From: Prochlorococcus sp. AG-402-B19
GTDB taxonomy: Bacteria; Cyanobacteriota; Cyanobacteriia; PCC-6307; Cyanobiaceae
Length of the DNA stretch: 64,000 bases
Direction of reading: 5' to 3'
Assembly (NCBI GenBank): GCA_003279615.1
Contig: QCHM01000006.1
Coordinates: 22,758 to 86,757, forward strand
The position numbers and the translations under genes were made by a program. Below are positions 57,988 through 64,000 of this stretch, in pieces (within the stretch, counting starts at the first letter, position 1; each line of letters starts with the position of its first letter). Below the pieces are notes generated by a model. The model did not search any database, had not been told where the DNA came from, and was given only the letters and a program-made list of their open reading frames with translations.

Positions 57988-59229
57988 ATGAATCCAACCA
58001 GAAATGCAATGAGTTGGGAAGAATTAGCAATATATGCAGCTGATCCAAGTGATCAAATCAACGGGTTGAATAACCCATATTCCTCACTTCGTCTTTTTAA
58101 TAAAAGTGAATCCGATGCAATTGTTACTCTTTACAGAGATAATCATGCTTGGTGTCCTTATTGCCAAAAAGTTTGGATTTGGTTAGAGCTTAAGAAAATT
58201 CCTTACCGGATAAAAAAAGTCACAATGCGATGCTATGGAGAAAAAGAAAAATGGTATTTAAGAAAAGTACCCTCGGGAATGCTTCCTGCAATAGAAATTA
58301 AAAATCATGTCATCACAGAAAGCGATGAGATTCTATTTGTTTTAGAGGAAATTTATGGCCCTTTAGGTCAATCGCTAAATGAGAAGAAAGTCTTAGAACA
58401 TAGAAGACTTGAAAGAGAGTTATTCTCATCATGGTGTAATTGGTTATGTCGTAAGTCTCTTTTCCAAGCCCAAGAAGACCAAAAGAAAAAGAATTTCAAA
58501 AATATTGCAAAAAAATTTGAAGAAGAACTAAAAAAAAATACTTCAGGATGGCTCACACCAATCTCAACAAAAAATGGAGAAAAGCCTGGATCAGCAGATG
58601 TTATTTTCATTCCATATGTTGAAAGAATGAATGCCTCATTGGCTTACTACAAAGGATATTCACTAAGAGAAGAACACCCTTTTATAAACACATGGCTTAA
58701 AAATCTTGAAAAACTTGAGGAATATAGAGGTTGTCAAGGAGATTTTCATACTCATGCTCATGATTTACCTCCTCAAATGGGAGGTTGCTTTACTTATTCA
58801 AATGCAAACCAACAATTATTTTCCCAGGAAATTGATATCGGTTCTGGATTAGGAGAATTAGAGCTAATTGATTTCAAAGTTGATCAAAATTCGGAACAAC
58901 AATTTGAGGCATTAGCTTTAGGAAGAGTTTTCAAACATAAAGAAAGAATCATTGATGTAAACCCAATGAAAAATAAATTATTTGATCAACCATTAAGAGC
59001 AGCTTTAACTTCTATGATTTCAAAAAAAGATTGCCGCCCAGAAAAGAATAGTGCATCTGCATTACGTTACCTGCGAGATAGAATTTCAGTCCCAAGAGAT
59101 ATGCCTTTATTATCCGGAAGATTGCTTAGGCAAGCTCTTGAACGTACCGCAAATCTTGATGGTAGTGATCTTGGTCCTGAAATACCTACGCGAAATAGGT
59201 TAGATCAAAATCCTATACAGTTTAAATAA
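57988..59229 (+). CDS. Glutathione S-transferase family protein with CPYC motif
   Basis: A 413-residue protein: an N-terminal thioredoxin-fold domain with CPYC (about residues 56-59) in DNHAWCPYCQKVWIWLEL, VPSGMLPAIEI and TESDEILFVLEE; a helical GST C-domain to about 240; then an extra C-terminal region ending in QPLRAALTSMISKKDC and RTANLDGSDLGPEIPTRNRLDQ. The extra tail is unusual for GSTs but fits a cyanobacteria/plant type. An internal ATG at 58009 is an alternative start. Divergent from gor. Confidence 0.85.
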   Translation: MNPTRNAMSWEELAIYAADPSDQINGLNNPYSSLRLFNKSESDAIVTLYRDNHAWCPYCQKVWIWLELKKIPYRIKKVTMRCYGEKEKWYLRKVPSGMLPAIEIKNHVITESDEILFVLEEIYGPLGQSLNEKKVLEHRRLERELFSSWCNWLCRKSLFQAQEDQKKKNFKNIAKKFEEELKKNTSGWLTPISTKNGEKPGSADVIFIPYVERMNASLAYYKGYSLREEHPFINTWLKNLEKLEEYRGCQGDFHTHAHDLPPQMGGCFTYSNANQQLFSQEIDIGSGLGELELIDFKVDQNSEQQFEALALGRVFKHKERIIDVNPMKNKLFDQPLRAALTSMISKKDCRPEKNSASALRYLRDRISVPRDMPLLSGRLLRQALERTANLDGSDLGPEIPTRNRLDQNPIQFK

Positions 59230-59264
59230 AAACATAAAATCCCCCTCACTATCAAATCTTAAAT

Positions 59265-60662
59265 TCAACGACGCTTTCTTGAATCAATTTGAAGAAGATC
59301 CTTTACTTTTTGTACTTGGCTTGCCAATTGTGGCTCACTTGAAAGTTTCTTTTCTACTTGTTCAATTGCATACATCACTGTTGTATGATCTTTACCCCCA
59401 AAAGATTCTCCAATACGAGGAAGACTTAAATCTGTACCATGGCGCATTAGATACATACCAACTTGTCTTGCCTGACTAACAGGTCTACGTCTACTTGGAC
59501 TACGCATTTCTTCCTCCGTAACGCCAAAGACCTCAGCTACTTTTTCCATGACTTGCTTGGGCTTAACTTCAACTCCTTGCCCTGTAGGATCAAGCATAGG
59601 CGCAACTGATTCGACAGTCATCGGCAACCCTGTTATAGAAGCGAATGCAACAGCTCGAGTAAATGCTCCCTCTAACTCTCTTATATTAGAGGTAAATCTT
59701 CCAGCTATAAACTGAATCAAATCTCTCGGTAGACGCATCCTTTCATGCTCAGCTTTTTTTTGTAATATTGCCATTCTCGTCTCTAAATCAGGAGCTTGTA
59801 TATCTGCGATTAATCCCATTGAAAACCTTGACATCAATCGCTCTTGTAAACGAGGTATTTGACTTGGAGGCCTATCACTTGTCAAAACAATTTGCCTCCC
59901 AGCCTCATGCAAAGCATTAAAAGTATGAAAAAATTCCTCTTGTGTATATTCTTTACCCTCTATAAATTGAATATCATCAACCAATATCAAATCAGCTTCT
60001 CTATACCTATTTCTAAAAGCTTGCATTCCATCTTTTCTTATTGCAACTATTAAATCATTGGTAAAAGTCTCAGTAGAAACATATGCAACCTTTGCTGTTG
60101 GATCAATTTCTAACCTGTAATGGCCAATAGATTGCATGAGATGAGTTTTTCCTAAACCAACCCCTCCACAAATAAATAATGGATTAAACTCTCTCCCTGG
60201 GGCTTCGGCTACAGCCATTGCGGCAGCATGGGCCATACGACTATTGGGACCTACAACAAATCGATTAAAGTTATATCGAAGATTCAAACTCGGTAAAACT
60301 TTTTTTATTGAGGTATGCTTAGATTTACCATCTGAATGATCTCTAGAAGCAATAGCATTACTTGGATCAATATTTGAAAAAGTTTTTTTCTTATTACTTT
60401 TGTTTAATGAAAATTCCTCTTTAACTTTTATGAGAACTTTAACTTGACTGCCAAATATGTCTGTAGCAACCTCTTCGATTGTATGAGAATAATTTTTTCT
60501 TAACCAATCACTGGAAAAACTATTTGGCGCCACCAAAGTTAAACAGCCATCTTTAAAATCAAAGAACTCAGCGGGTCGTATCCATGTTTCATATGAAGGC
60601 TTACTTAAATTCTTCTGCAATAATTGCTGCACCTTCGTCCATAGCTCGTTTCGAGTTGGCAC
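59265..60662 (-). CDS. dnaA: Chromosomal replication initiator DnaA
   Basis: 465 residues. Domain I (about 1-80), linker, AAA+ domain III with Walker [10 protein letters not shown] (about 166-174), Walker [11 protein letters not shown] and sensor stretches, and domain IV with the DnaA-box signature [15 protein letters not shown]. The start is GTG at 60662. Neither dnaN nor gyrB is beside it, and I find no cluster of DnaA boxes in the flanks. Confidence 0.97.
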   Translation of the reverse strand: MPTRNELWTKVQQLLQKNLSKPSYETWIRPAEFFDFKDGCLTLVAPNSFSSDWLRKNYSHTIEEVATDIFGSQVKVLIKVKEEFSLNKSNKKKTFSNIDPSNAIASRDHSDGKSKHTSIKKVLPSLNLRYNFNRFVVGPNSRMAHAAAMAVAEAPGREFNPLFICGGVGLGKTHLMQSIGHYRLEIDPTAKVAYVSTETFTNDLIVAIRKDGMQAFRNRYREADLILVDDIQFIEGKEYTQEEFFHTFNALHEAGRQIVLTSDRPPSQIPRLQERLMSRFSMGLIADIQAPDLETRMAILQKKAEHERMRLPRDLIQFIAGRFTSNIRELEGAFTRAVAFASITGLPMTVESVAPMLDPTGQGVEVKPKQVMEKVAEVFGVTEEEMRSPSRRRPVSQARQVGMYLMRHGTDLSLPRIGESFGGKDHTTVMYAIEQVEKKLSSEPQLASQVQKVKDLLQIDSRKRR

Positions 60663-60840
60663 AGGCTTTACCTAATGGAATATGATATTAGCCAAAAAAA
60701 ATTATCAGTCATTCTTAAATTTGGGAATCCAGTTGTAAAGATTGAATACTAACCGCAAAAAAGTAATTATCGCTATGGATGAGAAGATAAACAAATGAAT
60801 AAATTAATTCCTACTAAAGAGCAAAAGTTAATCAGATGTA

Positions 60841-61623
60841 ATGAACAGTGGCTTAAGCTCGGATAAGACGAAAAACATAATATTAACAACTATGAGTCAA
60901 GTACAAACTAAAAAAGCACAAACAAACAACCATACAAAACAAAATAGACCAACTATTGTTTTGATGACTAGATGGCACGCAGTCTATCGGTGCAAAAGTC
61001 GTTTATCAAAAGAGATAGGTGCCCTTAAAGCAGCCAAGATTCAAGAAAAGCTTACTAAGCATACGATTAAAGTAGCTAAGGAAATTCAGGATGAGGGGCT
61101 CGCAGATGTAAAAGTGGCCATCGATGGAATTGGTATTAAAGCTGCAAAAAAATGGGCAATTAAAAATAAAATTAAAACGATTGAAACTCAAGGTCCTGGC
61201 AATTTAGGGACAAGAATGAAACGTCAGTTTTTAAAGACTAATGCCGAAAAAACTACTTCCAATCAAATTCCAAATTCTATTTTAATAATTGGAACTGATT
61301 TACCATCAATCTCAAATTATGACTTAATACAGGCAATACAAATACTTAAGAATAAAGAAATGGTTTTAGGACCTTCAAATGATGGAGGATACTGGCTTAT
61401 AGGATTATCAACAAAGCTTTTAAATCCCCTATGTACATGGCCTTTCTCTGGTATAAATTGGGGCACCAATCAAGTCCTTAAAAAAACACTTCGATTAGCG
61501 ACCGTAAATCAAATAGAGTTTCAACTACTTCAAATCAAAAATGATTTAGATAATCTTAAGGATCTATCACCATGGCTAAATCACAAAAGTTTCCAACTCT
61601 CAGCATCATCATACCAACTTTAA
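60841..61623 (+). CDS. TIGR04282-like (DUF2064) glycosyltransferase/nucleotidyltransferase
   Basis: 260-residue protein of the DUF2064/TIGR04282 type with a nucleotide-diphospho-sugar-transferase fold: RPTIVLMTRWHAVYRCKSRLSKEIG at the core start, GPGNLGTRMKRQF, ILIIGTDLPSISN and LGPSNDGGYWLIGL. The ATG at 60841 gives a low-complexity leader; an ATG at 60892 is a shorter alternative. Its 3' end overlaps the next glycosyltransferase gene by 52 bases, so the two are likely translated together. Product unknown. Confidence 0.78.
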   Translation: MNSGLSSDKTKNIILTTMSQVQTKKAQTNNHTKQNRPTIVLMTRWHAVYRCKSRLSKEIGALKAAKIQEKLTKHTIKVAKEIQDEGLADVKVAIDGIGIKAAKKWAIKNKIKTIETQGPGNLGTRMKRQFLKTNAEKTTSNQIPNSILIIGTDLPSISNYDLIQAIQILKNKEMVLGPSNDGGYWLIGLSTKLLNPLCTWPFSGINWGTNQVLKKTLRLATVNQIEFQLLQIKNDLDNLKDLSPWLNHKSFQLSASSYQL

Positions 61624-62276
61624 ATGAAGCGAATCATCTACCTCTGCTCTTCGCTGATTTAAATACATGGCCTTATGATTTTGAATTAAGCATAGTTGAT
61701 GGAGGAAGTAAAGACTTAACTATTGATATAGCAAATATACAAGGAGTAAATATTATAAAAAGTCTTAAGAAGAATAGGGGTTATCAATTAATGATTGGAG
61801 CTTCAAAAGCAAATGGGGATTGGCTTTTATTCCTACATGCTGATAGTAGATTAGATCCAAAATGGGCGATAAGTTTAGTAAAAATAATAACTAATCAATC
61901 ATCAAAAAAATTTGCATGGTATTTTGACTTCAAAATCAAAAAACAGAATCTAGAATTTAGAATTTTAGAAATAGCCGTAGCAATTAGAAGTTATTTCTTA
62001 CAAAAACCTTATGGCGATCAAGGCTTACTAATACATAAAGATCTTTATTACAGTTCAGGAGGTTTCTCTCCCTTAAAAATAATGGAGGACCTTGACTTGA
62101 TAACAAGAATAACTAAAACAAACAAAGCAAAGCGTATTGGTAAAAATATATATACAGATGATATAAAATGGGCTAATTCAAATATAATTGAACGAGCAAT
62201 TAAGAACTCAATATTAAGAAAGAAGTGGAGACAGGGTTATGATTTAGATAACCTATCAAAAGAATACTATTCATAA
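61572..62276 (+). CDS. TIGR04283-like GT2 glycosyltransferase
   Basis: 234-residue family 2 glycosyltransferase, GT-A fold: LSIIIPTLNEANHLPLL, ELSIVDGGSKDLT, and LLFLHADSRLDP providing a DxD-like site, then YGDQGLLIHKDLYYSSGGF. The TIGR04282/TIGR04283 pair is a recurrent neighbourhood in bacteria. Met at 61572 is forced as no later Met precedes the conserved strand, making the 52-base overlap real. Acceptor and sugar unknown. Confidence 0.82.
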   Translation: MAKSQKFPTLSIIIPTLNEANHLPLLFADLNTWPYDFELSIVDGGSKDLTIDIANIQGVNIIKSLKKNRGYQLMIGASKANGDWLLFLHADSRLDPKWAISLVKIITNQSSKKFAWYFDFKIKKQNLEFRILEIAVAIRSYFLQKPYGDQGLLIHKDLYYSSGGFSPLKIMEDLDLITRITKTNKAKRIGKNIYTDDIKWANSNIIERAIKNSILRKKWRQGYDLDNLSKEYYS

Positions 62277-62298
62277 AATAAAAAACTAATTAAAATAA

Positions 62299-62841
62299 TC
62301 AATTTGAATACCAAAAAGCACATTTATTACCTTTTGGCTCTAATTTCCAACCCTGTCTTTTATAAAAATTTATCACATCAGAATCAGCAAATAATGTTAC
62401 ACGACTAATACCTTCTCTTTTTAATCTCCTCATTAAATATGACATAAGTAGCTTCCCTAAACCAAAACCTTGATAAACAGGGTTAATAGCTACATCCCAT
62501 ATTGTTGCATCAATCACTCCATCACCAGTACATCTTGCAAATCCAATTAATCTGGGGAATTTAGAATCATGCTGCCATAAACCAACCTTAAGCAAACTAT
62601 TGTCGAGAGCTCGCTTTACTCTTCTAAGTGGCCTTCTCCCCCAGCCAACAGCCTGAAGAAGTTGCTCAAGTTCAATTAAATCAAAAGGTTTTGAATCGCT
62701 AAATACAAAGGTGGTTGAATTATTTTGGTTAAAATATTGAGTTGCTTGTTGACCATATATATTTTTTAAAGTTTCATCATTAAGAATATTTTCATTTCTC
62801 CAGCCTGGAATTCCAAGTTTTGTTGATCTTAAATTTATCAT
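62299..62841 (-). CDS. GNAT acetyltransferase, plastid Ycf52-like
   Basis: 180 residues of the GNAT fold: acetyl-CoA loop VYQGFGLGKLLMSYLMRRLKREGISRVTLFADSD and the closing FYKRQGWKLEP. The N-terminal GWGRRPLRRVKRALDNS is typical of the cyanobacterial/plastid Ycf52 group, whose plant relatives acetylate Lys or amines. Substrate not certain. Starts with ATG two bases after the exporter stop on the same strand. Confidence 0.83.
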   Translation of the reverse strand: MINLRSTKLGIPGWRNENILNDETLKNIYGQQATQYFNQNNSTTFVFSDSKPFDLIELEQLLQAVGWGRRPLRRVKRALDNSLLKVGLWQHDSKFPRLIGFARCTGDGVIDATIWDVAINPVYQGFGLGKLLMSYLMRRLKREGISRVTLFADSDVINFYKRQGWKLEPKGNKCAFWYSN

Positions 62842-62843
62842 AT

Positions 62844-64000
62844 TTAAATTTTTGTAAGTCCTTTTTCCTGTAAATCAGCAAGCTGAGAATAAAGTCCACC
62901 TAAAGCTCTCAATTCTTTATGGCTTCCTTCCTCTATGAGCCTTCCTCTTCTCATAACTAAAATTCTATCTGAAGATTCTATTGTTGCTAATCTATGTGCA
63001 ATAACAAGCGCTGTCCTTTTCTCTAACAATCTATCAAGATCTCTTTGCAAAGTTGCCTCAGTCGAAGGGTCCATAAAAGCAGTAGCCTCATCCATAATTA
63101 ATACTTTTGGATCTCTTATTGCAACTCTTGCAATAGATAAAAGCTGTCTCTCTCCTGAAGAAAGATTTCCCCCTCTTTCTCTAATATATGTATCTAATCC
63201 ATTTGGCAATTTACTCAATAAATTATTTAAACCTAATTCACTACAAATTTCTTTTAAACGTTGATCATCCAATGAAGAATCTAAACGAAGATTATCTGCC
63301 ACATTGCCACTAAAAAGAAATGTATCCTGAAGAACCACTCCAAGCTGTTTCCTTAATGAATGAATAGGTATATTTTTAATATTTTCTCCATCAATATAAA
63401 TGTTTCCCTGTTGAGGTTCATACAGCCTACATAATAATCTAATTAAAGTAGTCTTGCCTGAACCTGTAGGGCCTACAAGAGCCACATGCTCGCCTGGTTT
63501 AATAATAAAACTTAAATCATTTATTATTGGTTCATCTTCTCTATAAAAAAAACTTACATTCTCAAACACAACTTCTCCGAAAACAGTTTTTATTGAATTA
63601 GTTATTGTTTTATTTTCTACTTTCTGAGAAATTTGATCATAAATCTCAATTTTCTTTTCAAGCAACTCGCTTATTCTCTCAACTGCTGTCAAGCCTCCCT
63701 GGATTTGTGTAAAACGTTCTGCTAATTGTCTTAGTGGTTCAAATAACCTTTGTGAATACAAAATAAATGTTGTAAGAGTCCCTAACCCCATGGCTCCTGC
63801 TGTAACCATATATCCACCTAGAGAAAGAACTAATGCAATTGCAGCTAAGGAAACCCATTCAATAAAAGCGGAAATGCTACTGTCATAAAAAATAGTGCCG
63901 TTTACAGCATTTTTATAATTAGTTCCAGTTTTTAAAAAGTTTTGTCCATTTAAAGTTTGCCTTCTAAACATTTGAACAACTTCAAGTCCTTGAAGATTTT
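62844..64000 (-). CDS. ABC transporter exporter (MsbA/MDR type), partial
   Basis: C-terminal 385 residues of a half-size exporter; the 5' end lies beyond the right edge, since the frame stays open to 64000 and the upstream residues read NLQGLEVVQM. Visible are the last membrane helices (WVSLAAIALVLSLGGYMVTAGAMG), Walker A GPTGSGKTTLIRLLC, signature LSSGERQLLSIARV, Walker B VLIMDEATAFMD, and the His loop VIAHRLATI. Probably exports lipids or a hydrophobic compound. The ATP-binding half is intact. Confidence 0.9.
   Translation of the reverse strand, partial: NLQGLEVVQMFRRQTLNGQNFLKTGTNYKNAVNGTIFYDSSISAFIEWVSLAAIALVLSLGGYMVTAGAMGLGTLTTFILYSQRLFEPLRQLAERFTQIQGGLTAVERISELLEKKIEIYDQISQKVENKTITNSIKTVFGEVVFENVSFFYREDEPIINDLSFIIKPGEHVALVGPTGSGKTTLIRLLCRLYEPQQGNIYIDGENIKNIPIHSLRKQLGVVLQDTFLFSGNVADNLRLDSSLDDQRLKEICSELGLNNLLSKLPNGLDTYIRERGGNLSSGERQLLSIARVAIRDPKVLIMDEATAFMDPSTEATLQRDLDRLLEKRTALVIAHRLATIESSDRILVMRRGRLIEEGSHKELRALGGLYSQLADLQEKGLTKI

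Noticed and set aside
1..64000. CRISPR arrays, insertion sequences, prophage genes, rRNA, and the Yfr1-type small RNA motif
   Set aside because: Reading through the sequence showed no regular repeat-spacer pattern, transposase, phage genes, rRNA-like stretch or the conserved Yfr1 core; a computed search would be needed to exclude short or degenerate copies.

Overview
The window is a gene-dense, AT-rich (mid-30s % G+C judged by eye) stretch of a picocyanobacterial chromosome. The gene content points to Prochlorococcus: plastocyanin, a cytochrome c6-like protein, NDH-1 subunits NdhD and NdhL, MenB/MenD for phylloquinone, solanesyl-type prenyl synthase, Ycf51, a TamB homologue, and the plant/cyanobacterial families DUF760, DUF4336, DUF3007 and DUF4332. 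Very short intergenic spaces, frequent TTG/GTG starts and base composition suggest a low-light-adapted lineage of the NATL type, but that strain assignment is inference. I see no insertion sequence, prophage, CRISPR array or rRNA. This looks like core chromosome, not a genomic island.

Layout. 1-4.6 kb: the 3' tail of a + strand gene, then a minus-strand run comB, nitrilase, cell-wall amidase, murI, sds. 4.6-9.9 kb: + strand ubiD, aroA, an MnmC-like methyltransferase and glmU. 9.9-15.6 kb: minus-strand menD, menB, glgA, murF. 15.6-22 kb: lepB and DUF760 (+), a DUF4336 protein (-), a manganese-type ABC transporter mntC-mntA-mntB (-) and a DUF697 membrane protein (-). 22-31.3 kb: a long + strand run with a putative ribbon-helix-helix protein, trpS, thrS, glk, thrB, ndhD and an M3 oligopeptidase. 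31.3-37.7 kb: minus-strand tamB, proA, folB, lipase-like. 37.8-48.6 kb: + strand ycf51, DUF4332, a small secreted protein, an S15-type hydrolase, glgB, hemE, an epimerase-like SDR, petE with a clear terminator, a Nif11-like small protein and clpB. 48.6-52.2 kb: a PTPS-like protein (-), hisIE, a group 2 sigma factor with a chain of small genes, and a cytochrome c6-like gene. 52.2-55.3 kb: minus-strand tRNA-Leu(UAA), ndhL, DUF3007, trpA, YciI-like, and separately pyrC. 55.4-64 kb: a cation antiporter, gor (-), a GST (+), dnaA (-), a nucleotidyltransferase/glycosyltransferase pair (+), a GNAT enzyme (-) and an ABC exporter cut by the window edge (-).

Together the genes cover envelope precursors (GlmU, MurF, MurI, amidase, TamB), glycogen (GlgA, GlgB) and glucose entry (Glk), quinones and tetrapyrroles (Sds, MenB, MenD, UbiD, HemE), photosynthetic and respiratory electron transport (PetE, c6-like protein, NdhD, NdhL), amino-acid synthesis (AroA, TrpA, HisIE, ThrB, ProA), translation (TrpS, ThrS, tRNA-Leu) and redox/proteostasis (Gor, GST, ClpB, oligopeptidase). 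No clear new multi-gene system is visible. The candidates I would look at again are a ribbon-helix-helix protein with an RGG-like N-terminal tail, an orphan Nif11-type peptide beside plastocyanin, a sigma-factor-linked chain of small genes, and several convergent gene pairs whose stop codons overlap.
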